Shown here: positions 50,313 through 60,669 of the stretch, one piece after another | How the letters are laid out: every line of letters starts with the position of its first letter | How positions within the stretch are numbered: the first letter of the stretch is position 1 | NCBI GenBank assembly: GCA_934045075.1 | Contig: OW203751.1 | Coordinates: 9,743,321-9,807,320, forward strand | DNA: 64,000 nucleotides | Source: Yponomeuta sedellus | Taxonomy: Eukaryota > Arthropoda > Insecta > Lepidoptera > Yponomeutidae | Direction: 5' to 3' | Made by a program: the position numbers and the translations under genes | Notes under the pieces: generated by a model | Seen by the model: the letters and a program-made list of their open reading frames with translations, nothing else | Told to the model about the DNA's origin: nothing | Database searches by the model: none

Positions 50313-50455
50313 GTGCCATGTCAGAGTCCATGAGCGGCTTGATAACTTCTGACAGTAAGGCCCGCCACTGTCTTACTATCGTCCATCAACCCGGCTCTGT
50401 GGTATGGCCTAACCTTCCTGCGATGCAGGCAGAAACCCGCTCCCCAGCAGTGTTT
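50313..50455 (+). mobile_element. 5S-derived SINE A, internal part
   Basis: CCATGTCAGAGTCCATGAGC to CCCCAGCAGTG, with a deletion of the GGCCCCCGTGG segment. Confidence 0.7.
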
Positions 50456-50634
50456 TTGGTCCGCAGGAGGATCGCTTTTGTCCTTTTTAATTTTTTTTAT
50501 TATTTTCAATTTCAAAATCGCCAATAAAACACAAATACAAACGTATACTAATCCACTCCGATGATTCACGCTATAAAGGGAGACTGCAGGTTGATTTGTT
50601 AGGTAATAACTTTAATTTGAGTAAATAATAAATA

Positions 50635-50880
50635 ACAATAATTTTCATGGACATATTACACAGATCTCGTTAGCCCTATACTAAGTACAACTAAATGACT
50701 TGTGTTATAGGTGCTAACTCGACGATAGATTTAATACAATAAATACATAGATAACATCCAAGACCCGAGACATACTAGAAAATTTCGTTTCCTAGTTTGA
50801 CCCGGCCGGGGATCGAACCCATGACCTTCGGTGGCACAGTCAGTGTGCTAAACCGCTGCGCCACAGAGGCCGTCGAAATT
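50635..50880 (-). mobile_element. tRNA-derived SINE (T3)
   Basis: Antisense copy of 24633-24890, ending on minus with GACGGCCTCTGTGGCGCAGC. Confidence 0.8.
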
Positions 50881-51373
50881 AATAAACCGTGTAACTTAAA
50901 TAACAACTTGGTTAACATCTAGCCGCTAGCTTTGTATCGTGCCAGCGCCTTCAATGGCCGCCAACCTACGTTGGTGTTGCCACCGCTTTATTAAAACATT
51001 GCTTTTTACAATTCAACTATGGAATTTCTTATTTAAATACATTAAATCAACGTTATAAAAAAGGTTGATATTATTGGACAAAATAGAAAAATATGATTAG
51101 CTTGATTACAATGCTAACACAAAATACATCTGAAATCAAGAGCATTTGCTCAAGTTACTTGCCGCCCATTATACTGTTTCTAACCTCCCAGCTTAACAAA
51201 CTGTAACTGACAAAAAGTTACTGGCAACTGTTAATTCCGCCGCAGCAACTTAACCTTAAGACTTTCTCTTTAACCCCGCGTTTAACCGAGCGCCAATCAA
51301 GTGACTATCAGCCTTTGGTAATTTAGAAGAGGGTGTTTCATTCCGAGAAATATAAATAAAATCATATATACAA
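50881..51373. other. Unassigned DNA
   Basis: Nothing recognised. Confidence 0.4.
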
Positions 51374-51800
51374 GCGCTCGTGGCCTAGTCGAACCGAGTA
51401 ATTGGAATCATACATTGCGCTGGCATAGATAGCCAGAGGTTGCGGGTTCGAATCCCGGCATGGGTGAAAATTTTAGCCTCTAAATAGGTTTTTAAATTTG
51501 TCCTTAGCACGGGTTAGTGCATTAAAAATAAAAATAGTATAATCATGTGGGTACAGTGATATCATTCCGATGTAAAACCTAACTGCAAAGTAGGTAGTCG
51601 GGGCTGTAAGTGATGCACTTTGCTTAAGCCAGATGTCACTGCCTGTACGTAATACAGAGAATAGTGTAAAGAGGTTCGAAATTTCACTGATGCCGTGAGT
51701 CGCCCATTGGCTCAATTGGTAGAGCGCTGGCACGGATAGCCAGAGGTTGCGGGTTCGAATCCCGGCATAGGTGAAATTTTTAGCCTCTAAATAGGTTTTT
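51374..51800 (+). mobile_element. Chimera: 5S-SINE head joined to a T1 unit with two terminal repeats
   Basis: 51375-51407 is the first 33 bases of 5S-SINE A (GCGCTCGTGGCCTAGTCG...). It is joined to T1 within the tRNA-like module, followed by the T1 end, complete interior and a second full terminal repeat (module 51706-51776). This is the clearest terminal repeat-interior-terminal repeat copy. Confidence 0.75.
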
Positions 51801-52113
51801 AAAATCGTTTGTTTGATTGATTGATTGACTCTACGGCCACTCCGACGCTAGGCAAGAGAATACCCTGTCTGTGCTTCTAAAACAAGTGACCTTCAATAAC
51901 CGTTGACGTCCATCTGTCTCACTGTCTGTCTGTCTGACAGAAACGCCGTTGAATATGATTCATTAATGCTTTTACAAAAACGTTTTAAAGGTTAGAAGAG
52001 GGATTAGGAATTTGGTATGTTTACGATAAATTCAACCTTCGTTCAACGTTGAAATGTTGCAGGAATTTGTAGCGCCCGAGTATCTAATATCTAAGTTATT
52101 TAATATTAAGAAT
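51801..52113. other. Unassigned DNA
   Basis: Short (TGAT)n and (CTGT)n-like runs only. Confidence 0.4.
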
Positions 52114-52353
52114 GTGCTTCCGTGCTTTGCAAGGCACGTTAAGCCGTTTGGTGCCGGCTGTAATGTAATGGCAGTCGTTAAACCATGTCAAAGGCCTTAT
52201 GGGCGGCTTGATAACTTCTGACAGTAAGGCCCACCACCGTCTTACAATCCTCCTCCAATCCGGACTTGGCCCCCGTGGTGGAGTATGGCCTTACCTTTCT
52301 GCGATGCAGGAAAAGACCCGCGCCCCAGCAGTGGGGACATACAAGGGTTGATA
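52114..52353 (+). mobile_element. 5S-derived SINE A, 5' truncated
   Basis: CTTCCGTGCTTTGCAAGGCA to GGGTTGATATTG. Confidence 0.8.
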
Positions 52354-52431
52354 TTGAACACGTATTATTGTAGTATAAGAGTGGATGAACATTTTTACTT
52401 GTCTATTTCTATGTAGTACGTACATATTCTA

Positions 52432-52797
52432 AAAACCTATTTAGAGGCTAAAAATTCCACCCATGCCGGGATTCGAACCCGCAACCTCTGGCTATCCATG
52501 CCAGCGCTCTTCCAATCGATGTGAAAACCTAACTGCAAAGTGGGTGGTCGGGGCTGTAAGTGATGCAATTTACTTAAGCCAGATGTCGCTGCCTGTACGT
52601 AAGAGAACAGTGTAAAGAGGTTCGAAATTTCACTGATGCCGGTGAGTCGCCCATTAGCTCAATTGGAAGAGCGCTGTCACGGATAGACAGAGGTTGCAGG
52701 TTCGAATCCCGGCATGGGTGTAGTTTTTAGCCTCTAAATAGGTTTTCAAAATTGTCCTTAGCACGGGTTAGTGCATTAAAAATAAAAATAGTATAAT
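52432..52797 (+). mobile_element. T1 insertion with inverted 5' arm and 15-bp TSD
   Basis: An antisense end and module (52432-52515) is followed by a sense interior, module and 3' end. TACGTACATATTCTA flanks the whole (52417-52431 and 52798-52812), so the inverted arm and direct unit entered together. Confidence 0.9.
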
Positions 52798-52812
52798 TAC
52801 GTACATATTCTA

Positions 52813-53109
52813 CTTCCCGAAACGTTCTTCAGATTAACAAGTCGCTGGATTTCCTCGCACAATACAGCGCACAATCAAGCGCGAAACATTCCACAGTTTC
52901 AACTAAAATCCAAAATGGCGCCCAGTTTGACAGCTGTCAGTAAATAAAAGCGAACGGGCGCTTATTAAAATGCGCAGCGCATTGTTCTGTGAAGCTTTAT
53001 TTCGGCTGCTTTCGCCAACTGAAAGTTGCAGATAATTTCGGCGAATAATTCATTAGGAGCGCGCGAAAAGTTCCTTGGTAATGTTTGTTTTTAATATACG
53101 ACGTAACAG
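52813..53109 (+). promoter_or_regulatory. Possible promoter-like segment
   Basis: Contains CCAAAATGGCGCC and the palindrome TGACAGCTGTCA (52928-52939), then GC-rich CGAACGGGCGC. The same palindrome occurs at 57452-57463 near another AAAATGGCG. No gene start is evident. Confidence 0.2.
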
Positions 53110-53230
53110 TTCCTATTAGCGTCTCACTGCAGGGCACAGGCCTTCTCAGAGATAGTACGGGCTTAATTACCCCGCGTGCCCACCGCGGATTGGCAATTTT
53201 AAGCGCTGAGGTATTTGAACACCTCAGGCA
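53110..53230 (-). mobile_element. LINE tail relic
   Basis: TCTCACTGCAGGGCACAGGC and CGCGTGCCCACCGCGG on plus; uninterrupted version of 47400-47960. Confidence 0.55.
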
Positions 53231-53273
53231 GACAGGTGTCTTCACGAGGTTTATATGAAAGCATATATGTGTT

Positions 53274-53529
53274 GCTGTGTGGTGTCGGCCTAGAGAATAG
53301 CACCCACCTAAATTCTTCTCGCGGGTGTCGTAAAAGAGACACAAACCGGGGGGTGGGCAGCACCGCCTCCTGCAGTACAATTCCACCAAACTGCGATCCC
53401 CAAACCCCCTTGCCCAGAGTGAGCATTATGGGCATTACCCCCCACAACCTTGCGCTATGGCGCTCATTAGCCGGGGAGGGCTATGTCCAGCAGCGGACTA
53501 CATAATATAGCCTGAAGAAGAAGAAGACG
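53274..53529 (+). mobile_element. RTE-derived non-autonomous element, full length with TSD
   Basis: 256 bp from GTGTGGTGTCGGCCTAGAG to the GAAGAAGAAGACG tail; ATATGTGTT at 53265-53273 and 53530-53538. Confidence 0.85.
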
Positions 53530-53804
53530 ATATGTGTTAGAAGAAATGTTATTAGGTTCAGAAATGTTATCAGTGACATGACAAACTTTATTTCAGACTA
53601 GTCATAAGTCCACAGTCAGTCGTGACGTGAACGTGTTGAGCTTTCCTTCTACAGACCTCATATGGTCTGTGGATGGAGAACCTGTTAATAAAGTAGTTCT
53701 GTTAAACTAATTATAATTAGTTCTAGAACATACTTTAACGTTGCCTGTGCATGCTATGGACTAGACTGAAATAAAGTTTTATTTATTATTCATACACACA
53801 TAAG

Positions 53805-53945
53805 CTCACGCCAGAGGGGTAGGCAGAGACCAGGGACTGCCATTTGCCACGATGCTGCAGATCACCTTCGCTTCATCAACGTTCATAAGTCGTTGCATGC
53901 ACGCACGCCGGTTCCGGGTACTTTTTTCTTTCCCCCTTTGCTAAT
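53805..53945 (-). pseudogene. Non-LTR reverse transcriptase C-terminal fragment
   Basis: Antisense of the KGKIKSTRNRRACMQRL family, truncated at ACCGGAACCGG side by a poly(T/C) change. Confidence 0.6.
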
Positions 53946-54002
53946 ACATCCCTATTATTATTATTATTATTGATTATTTTAATATTTAGTAATAAAATAA
54001 TC

Positions 54003-54213
54003 AGGCCGCTAAGCAAGTGACGCAAATTACTTCAGCCAGGTGTCGCTGCCTGTACGTAATACAAAGAGTATTGTTAAGCGGTTCGAAATTTCACTGATAC
54101 CCGTAAGTTGCCCATTAGCTCAGTTGGGAGAGCGCTGGCACGGTTAGCCAGAGGTCGCGGGTTCGAGTCCCGGCATGGGTGGTATTTTTAGCCTTTAAAT
54201 ACGTTTTTAAAAA
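54003..54213 (+). mobile_element. T1 element, interior part plus module
   Basis: GTGACGCAAATTACTTCAGC to the T1 end; A box TTAGCTCAGTTGGGAGAGCG and B box GGTTCGAGTCC are intact. Confidence 0.75.
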
Positions 54214-54559
54214 GTCTCATCTACAGATCGATAGTAAATTTTGTATCCTGTCACATTAAACGATGGAACTCGAAGTTAATAGCGGTCCCCGAATTTAAAA
54301 CTTCTTCGACTCCGCAGTTGGCTGCCGACAACTATTAGTTCTATTAACTTAGACGCCAACTTCTAAACACGGCGAACTAATTTGCGGACTTAGACTACGC
54401 CCGTAGGGGGTAAATGTGGCGTCTACGTGCCCCGGTAAGGCCGAGCAGGGCCTGACGTACCTGAGGGCACGTTTTGCAGTGTCCTTGTACCACTAGCTAT
54501 CTAGGGTCACATTTCGTGCCTAAGATGGAAACGGCAACACACTGGGGAACAGTTCGTAT
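54214..54559. other. Unassigned DNA
   Basis: Nothing recognised. Confidence 0.4.
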
Positions 54560-54711
54560 GTTATTGTGTAAATCAGGACCGCAGAATGGCAAAAAATCGT
54601 GGTTGAATTTGCTAACATTAGCCTACCCCAAAAGATAGCTCTGAATTGGTTGCGACTTGTTACCACGGGTTATGGTTTGTATACCGTATTTTATTTTTTT
54701 ATCGTTATCAA

Positions 54712-54925
54712 CAGTCCGGGTTGGCAGAGGATTGTAAGACAGTGGCGGGCCTTACTGTCAGAAGTTATCAAGCCGCCTATAAGGTCTTTGACATGGCTTA
54801 ACGACTGCCATTACATGACAGCCGGCACCAACGGCTTAACGTGCCTTGCGAAGCACGGAAGCGCTCAGAAAAATGCCACTAGCGGTAGTCACGGGACGCT
54901 CTGACTGCGCCAGTAGTTGCTTTTT
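54712..54925 (-). mobile_element. 5S-derived SINE A, internal part
   Basis: Antisense from CCGGGTTGGCAGAGGATTG to GGTAGTCACGGGACG. Confidence 0.75.
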
Positions 54926-54994
54926 TTATTTTTTTACATTTATTTATAAATTAAATAATAAAATCGATTCCTCGAATTTGCAAGAGACTGTATA

Positions 54995-55234
54995 TGTTCC
55001 GTGCTTCTCAAGGCACGCAGTTCCGGTGCCGGCTGCCGTCGATAGATGGCAGTCGTTAAGCTAAATTAGGGGCCTTATGGGCGGCCTGATAACTTCTGAC
55101 AGTAAGACCAGCCACTGTCTTACAATCCACCACCAACGCGGACTTGGGCCCCGTGGTGGAGTATAGCCTAAACTTCCTGCGATGCAGGAAGAGAACCGTG
55201 CCTCAACAGTGGGGACATGCAAGGGTTGCTATCG
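54995..55234 (+). mobile_element. 5S-derived SINE, 5' truncated (B-like body)
   Basis: Shares CTGCCGTCGATAGATGGCAG with the copy at 49290-49650. Confidence 0.75.
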
Positions 55235-55652
55235 ACGACTACGAGGAAACATAGAATTGGACATACAAACATACGAGCCTCACACGTCACCCTCCTTTCG
55301 GGATTCGCGACAGTCGGGTAAAAATATTAGAACCAAAAGAGAAAGCAGTTCCAGCATAAAATAATTCCATCAAAACGAGCTAAGCCTATATTCGCTAGAC
55401 ATAGGTATTTAGGTCCTCACTAGACGCTACTACAGCGTTGGACGCTGTACTCGGTCGGTGAAAGTTACGCGGGTACATCTTCGAGCGAGGTAATCGGTTG
55501 GAAGCGGTAGGGATGGGGCGCGCGGCCTGACCTCGCGACCGCAGCCCGGACGAACAAAGTTATTTCAACCCAATATAATATGTAAAACACTGTTTATTTA
55601 GTAATAATAATACACATGCATAGAAAACTGTCACATGCACAAGTATAAAGTT
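55235..55652. other. Unassigned DNA with GC-rich patch
   Basis: 55440-55560 is GC-rich (GGGGCGCGCGGCCTGACC) without a recognised gene or repeat. Confidence 0.35.
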
Positions 55653-55835
55653 CTTCATCTTCAGGCTATATTATGTAGTTCACTGCTGGACATAGCCCTC
55701 CCCCAATGAGCGCCATAGCGCCCTGTCTTCAGCTTGCCGCATCCAGCCTCTGCCGGCAGTTTTTCGCAGATCGTCATCCCACCTGGTCGGAGGGCGTCCT
55801 ACACTACGTTTGCCGAGTCGCGGTCTCCACTCAAG
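55653..55835 (-). pseudogene. RTE-type C-terminal insertion
   Basis: Antisense RTE end. AAAGTT occurs at both sides (55647-55652; 55836-55841). Confidence 0.75.
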
Positions 55836-56097
55836 AAAGTTAACTTAAGCTAAGCAAATCCACAATCTTATCGTCATAACTATACAATATTACATAAAGA
55901 ATGTCCTTGTCCTATATGTAAAAAACTAATCTTGTAAACGTACAATTAACTAATTTATAAATAGTGAAGCATAGAACCGCATTAATTTGACCTAATTTAA
56001 GCTTTGTATATATAGGTGCATGCTTGCTCTTGGAGTTACAGGTTACTAATTAAGTATGAACTATTCATGGTTTTGCGATAGGAAAATGAGTGAACTT

Positions 56098-56190
56098 GAC
56101 TTGGCCCCCGTGGTGGAGTATGGCCAAACCTTCCTGCGATGCAAGAAAAGACCCATGCTTCAGCAGGAGGGACATACCAGGGTTGAAATC
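56098..56190 (+). mobile_element. 5S-derived SINE A, 3' end
   Basis: GACTTGGCCCCCGTGGTGG to CAGGGTTGAAATCG, diverged. Confidence 0.7.
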
Positions 56191-56379
56191 GAAATAAATG
56201 AATGAATGAGTAAAATATTTTTTTCAGGCACTCCGCTATTCTTAATACGTAATAATTTAGATAAACTTATACGATAATGCTGCTTTAGCTGTTGATGCTT
56301 CATAATTAAAACTACATTAAAACTTTTTTGAACTAAAACATTCGTAAGCACAACACATTGTAGATTAATAGTATATTTT

Positions 56380-56570
56380 ATAATAAAACAGAAAAACTGG
56401 ATAAAACGGATAAGCAGGTAAAATAGTCAGATCTGGTCGAAGGGTAAAGTTGTAATGATGAAAAATGAGGGAAATAGAAAAATGTGTGACGTAATTTCAA
56501 TATTTGAAAATGATAGACAGAAAAAGAAATAAAAATGGTGTAAAGAGGTTTGCACCGTTACAGACTTTTA
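56380..56570 (+). repeat. Repeat family U
   Basis: AACTGGATAAAACGGATAAG to AGGTTTGCACCGTTACAG. Confidence 0.65.
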
Positions 56571-57644
56571 GTCCGGATCTACTTACGGATGTTGTTATAT
56601 CGGAAGAGTCCTAAGAGCAACATTAAAACTTGAATCAACCATACAATTTATTATCGATAAAAAATCACAAGGACGAGTGGTCCCATCACTAAAGCCTCCA
56701 CAGCGGGGTAGCACGGCTAAAGTCGTGACTGACTGTACTGGAAGATACACTCACAGCTTCGCAAACCCGACCCTTATTACCTGAGCCATAAGTGTCAGTA
56801 CCGAAGCCTTATCTCTTAAGCCTTTTATGTCTATGTTATAGGACGATCAATTTGAGATATTGAATAACTATTTGCCGCCCGCTCACACGGTACAGACAGT
56901 AATATTGTATGACAGATAGGGAAATAGTTGTACTCCAATTATAAGGCTCCTTTTAATAACAGTATTAAAACGTAACTATCTTAATTCCAGACGTTTGGGC
57001 ACTAGGCAAAATTCAAGTAAGTGATAAATAGATAGATCCATTTCAAGTTAAGAGTTTTTTGTCATTAATTCTCTATTAGACAAAGTGTACAAAAGGTGGA
57101 CTTGCAGCTAAATGCACTTTCTACCAGTCAACTCACAGGAGGTACAGGAGAAGCAAAAAAATGTGATAAGTTTAAAATACTATTAAGTTCTCCAGGGAAA
57201 TAGGAGCTGCTGTAAAACAACAAATAAGAACGGTTATACTTTTCCGCCTTTTTCTATTTTTTTATGATTCAAGTAAAACGCTAACTTAGATGCAAGTGAT
57301 CCATTAGCTCTTTTTCCACCTGAGCATCCATGCTCAGTTTTCAACGCACGCACAAATCGTTTTTCTGAAAACCTGGCTAATGAAACCAAATGGACAAAGC
57401 CGCTGCAAAGGCGGCAACGGCGCGCTAATGAGTCCGCCATTTTGTTTCCGCTGACAGCTGTCACTAGTTCCCGCCAAAATGCGTGGCGGATTCTTTCGGA
57501 TTCCGTGTTGTTTAGAGGTTGTGTTATTATTGAATTTGAATAGGAATTTATTTATGTGCATAAACTTCCCTACATAATTATGGTCTTCGTCAAATAAGTA
57601 TTTGGTTCTAAGCATTTTACATTTTTCATACATAACCGTATGCC
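56571..57644. other. Largely unassigned DNA
   Basis: 57390-57490 is GC-rich with CCGCCATTTTG and TGACAGCTGTCA (57452-57463). Frames of 76 and 99 codons on the minus strand show no domain. Confidence 0.35.
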
Positions 57645-57930
57645 TTGGTAATTCAATTCAATTTTATTTCAATGTATAGAATTTACATTTACGTTTACGA
57701 AGATTGTCTGGAAGAGATCACTTTAAGTGATAAGGCCGCCGTCTGTACTCTTAGGTTAAGAATTATCTGTGTAATTTCCATTTTGATGAACAGTAAAGTG
57801 TTCTCTATCTATCTATGTATTCTGTTTGCTGAATGTCAATGTGCTCGTTCAATGTAAAATGAAAGTGAAAGCCGCTGTCTTCGGCCCATAGTGTAAAAAA
57901 TCTCCACTCATCTGACCATCTTTTCTCAAG
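57645..57930 (-). repeat. Repeat family R interrupted by a SINE tail
   Basis: GAATTTACATT (57678-57689) and ATTCTGTTTGCT (57819 on) are contiguous at 20230-20365. The inserted 57690-57820 is a sense (TCTA)n-tailed SINE (GGCCGCCGTCTGTACTCTTA). Confidence 0.65.
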
Positions 57931-58087
57931 TCATCTCAAACCTAATACATCAGGTATGTACCAAACCTATACGTATGATAAGATTCCATTAATTCCATGA
58001 GTAAAATGCCAGAGCATTAGTTAATTGTTTTACAACAGTAGGGAAAACATGTCTTCACATTGTATATATTGAATATATCTGTTTATA

Positions 58088-58334
58088 TTCTTTTTATAAT
58101 GCACTAACCCGTGCTAAGGACAATTAAAAAAAAACTATTTAGAGGCTAAAAATTCCACCCATGCCGGGATTCGAACCCGCGACCTCTGGCTATCCATGCC
58201 AGCGCTGTTTCCAACTGAGCTAATGGGCGACTCACCGGCATCAGTGAAATTTCGAAACTCTTCACAATATTCGCTGTGTTACGTACAGGCAGCGACATCT
58301 GGCTGAAGTAATTTGCATCACTTGCAGCCCCGAA
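58088..58334 (-). mobile_element. T1 element, terminal repeat plus part interior
   Basis: Antisense copy with the 3' tip TAATGCACTAACCCGTGCTA and interior to CACTTGCAGCCCCG. Confidence 0.75.
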
Positions 58335-58407
58335 TTTTAATCTGTGGCAAGGTGAGGACCTCACCAAAGAATATATAATGTATTTTATGTAACTTCTACA
58401 TCACATA

Positions 58408-58540
58408 ACATAACCTCACGCCTGTATCCCAGAGGGGTAGGCAGTGACCAGGGATTGCCACTTGCCACGATCCTGACGGATCACCTTCGCTTCATCAATG
58501 TTCAGTAGTCCCGGGTACCTACTTTTTATCTTCACCTTAA
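58408..58540 (-). pseudogene. Non-LTR reverse transcriptase C-terminal fragment
   Basis: ACGCCTGTATCCCAGAGGGG on plus to a truncated GGGTACCTACTTTT. Confidence 0.6.
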
Positions 58541-58612
58541 TACTTTCCCTGTTTGGTTACAAAATAACTTTTATAAGAATATTATAGTCTTAAAGTAACT
58601 TAATAAACAATA

Positions 58613-59005
58613 CTTAAAAACCTATTTAGAGGCTAAAAATTTCACCCATGCCAGGATTCGAACTCGCAACCTCTGGCTATCCGTGCCAGCGCTCTACCAA
58701 TTGAGCCAATGGGCGACTCACCGGCATCAGTGAAATTTCGAACCTCTTTACACTATTCTCTGTATTACGTACAGGCAGCGACATCTGGCTTAAGCAAATT
58801 GCATCACTTACAGCACTTATTTATACTATTTTTATTTTAATGCACTAACCCGTGCTAAGGAACAAATTTAAAAACCTATTTAGAGGCTAAAAATTTCACC
58901 CATGCCGGGATTCGAACCCGCAACCTCTGGCACGGATAGCCAGAGGTTGCGGGTTCGAATCCCGGCATGGGTGAAATTTTTAGCCTCTAAATAGGTTTTT
59001 AAAAT
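58613..59005 (-). mobile_element. T1 element ending in a perfect 65-bp palindrome
   Basis: Antisense terminal repeat and interior, a second antisense half-repeat, then an exact reverse copy. Arms 58867-58931 and 58939-59003 match at every base; the spacer ACGGATA (58932-58938) is the anticodon loop. Confidence 0.9.
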
Positions 59006-59074
59006 ATTTTGTTGATTTCAGAAAAAAATTTTAAACAATAACTGTAAGGATAGGATTCCTAACGAATGAATTCA

Positions 59075-59320
59075 GAGAATTAGCGAACTGAAGTGGCAGT
59101 GTGCTGGCCATATCTCGCGAAGAACCGACAACCGTTGGAGTAAACGTGTTCTTGAGTGGAGGCCGCTACTCGGCAAACGCACTGTAGGACGCCCTCCGAC
59201 CAGGTGGGATGACGATCTGCGAAAAACTGCCGGCAGATGCTGGATGCGGCAAGCTGAAGACAGTGCGCTATCGGGCTCATTAGGGGAGGGCAGTGGACTA
59301 CATAATAAATCCTGAACGGG
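59075..59320 (+). pseudogene. RTE-type C-terminal fragment
   Basis: LKWQCAGHISRRTDNRWSKR-like frame and GKRTVGRPPTRWDDDL, with a deletion close to the YVQQWT end. Confidence 0.75.
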
Positions 59321-59789
59321 TTAACCCGCGAGTATATAACCTGTGGGTCCGGTCGGACCTGTGAGTTGCCAAAGGGACGGGCTCGTGCGGAGATCTTGTC
59401 TGTCAGTATGTCTGTCTTACCGTTGAAGAGTACCTTATGTCATTTGTAACACTCCAAAGATATTTGATACTAGCCCAGACACAATGTTCCGACGTCCAAT
59501 CTCGTCTCAGTCCGCTATTTGACTCTCGTTTCAAGTAAGTCTTAAACGGTAAATAGCTCTTCCATTAGACCGAAAAATATTTTACTATATTTTTTCAGGA
59601 CCTAAAAGCAACACAAAAATATATTTTAAAACTTTATTTTCCTAAACAGCCAAAAACACGGTCAGCCATTTTTGTCTATGGTTTGAAGTCCAGAAAATTG
59701 TAAACAAAGTTTGACATTCAATTTTCTGTGATCTCTGAGCATAGTGAAATAACAACAATGCAACCATGATTTCATCGAATTTACATCCA

Positions 59790-59980
59790 AAATATACCAA
59801 TTATCATTATTGCATTGTTCGAGAATGAAAAAACACGTCAATAAAGACCGCCGGGAAGTTGTGGATTCGTGTACCCAGTGAAATTAACATTCGAAAAACT
59901 TGGCTCGAACTTGCCAAAAGAGACCCCAACTCTTTATCAATTGAAACTCGGGTGAATTTATGTGAAGAACACTTTGATGT
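59790..59980 (+). pseudogene. THAP-type zinc finger exon, pseudogene
   Basis: THAP domains are C2CH zinc fingers that bind DNA, found in P-element-type transposases and host proteins. The frame reads HYCIVRE, then TGA where the second zinc-binding Cys is expected (one base from TGC), then KNTSIKTAGKLWIRVP and W-L-E-L-A-K-R-D-P, ending CEEHFD, the usual C-x2-H of the finger. Directly after HFD comes GTAAGT, a perfect 5' splice site, so this looks like a genuine first exon and not a retrocopy. The rest of the gene is not seen. The stop and lack of partner exons make it a pseudogene; family call is from motif recall. Confidence 0.6.
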
Positions 59981-60064
59981 AAGTCCTATAATAATCAATG
60001 TCCACTGGCTCTGGTTGAAAGATGTTTGTTTACATACTTTAGATGCTTTCAAGATGGCCGATAG

Positions 60065-60245
60065 CGTTTTCGCCGTTACGAATTAAACGAGGAAAAAATT
60101 TTTTTACTTAGCAAAATTTGCAGCCATCCTGCATACTTAGCAAAATCAATATATTTCATATTCATTTTGCTAAGTATGCAGGATGGCTGCAAATTTTGCT
60201 AAGTAAAAAATTTTTTTCCTCGTTTAATTCGTAACGGCGAAAACG
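60065..60245. repeat. 82-bp near-perfect hairpin
   Basis: Arms 60065-60146 and 60164-60245 differ at one base; 17-base spacer. Arms include TTAGCAAAATTTGCAGCC twice over. Confidence 0.9.
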
Positions 60246-60305
60246 TTAAATACCATAGGAAATATTCATTTATCGCGTCAAATTTGATACGTGTCAAATA
60301 GCGGA

Positions 60306-60669
60306 TTAATCACCTTTTACCTGTCAATTTGAAATGTGAATGACGTGTAATCTTCTTCAAATGTATCATAAATCTATTACAGTTATTCTTCTTCGACGGA
60401 CTGACCCTGAAACACCTAATGTCCCCTGTGTCTAGTTATGTCGGTCTATTTAACCGAAGTTCCCGCTAAAAGGTGCTCCGTTTTAAAACGCACCAAGCTC
60501 CGGACTGCGGCGCCGCCGCGACAGATTTATGAGTTTCAGAAACTGTGAAACTGAAATAGTCGCGTGATGCATGGCCATTGCACCGGTTTGTAACCCGGGA
60601 CTGGGTTGCACAATTCATCTTTGATACTTGTGTATTGTAATTTCTTTACAAGACATTTTTTCATATCTT
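60306..60669. other. Unassigned DNA with GC-rich patch
   Basis: 60470-60545 is GC-rich (GCGGCGCCGCCGCGAC). No gene recognised. Confidence 0.35.

Larger units (their letters stand above)
59511..60305 (+). mobile_element. Putative THAP-containing element with short inverted ends
   Basis: TCCGCTATTTGAC at 59511-59523 and its complement at 60293-60305 bracket a THAP-like pseudogene and an 82-bp hairpin. Ends may be incidental; no duplication found. Confidence 0.4.

Noticed and set aside
58840..59005. Hammerhead ribozyme in T1
   Set aside because: CACTGATGCCGG is similar to part of the core but lacks the GA and the downstream GAAA.
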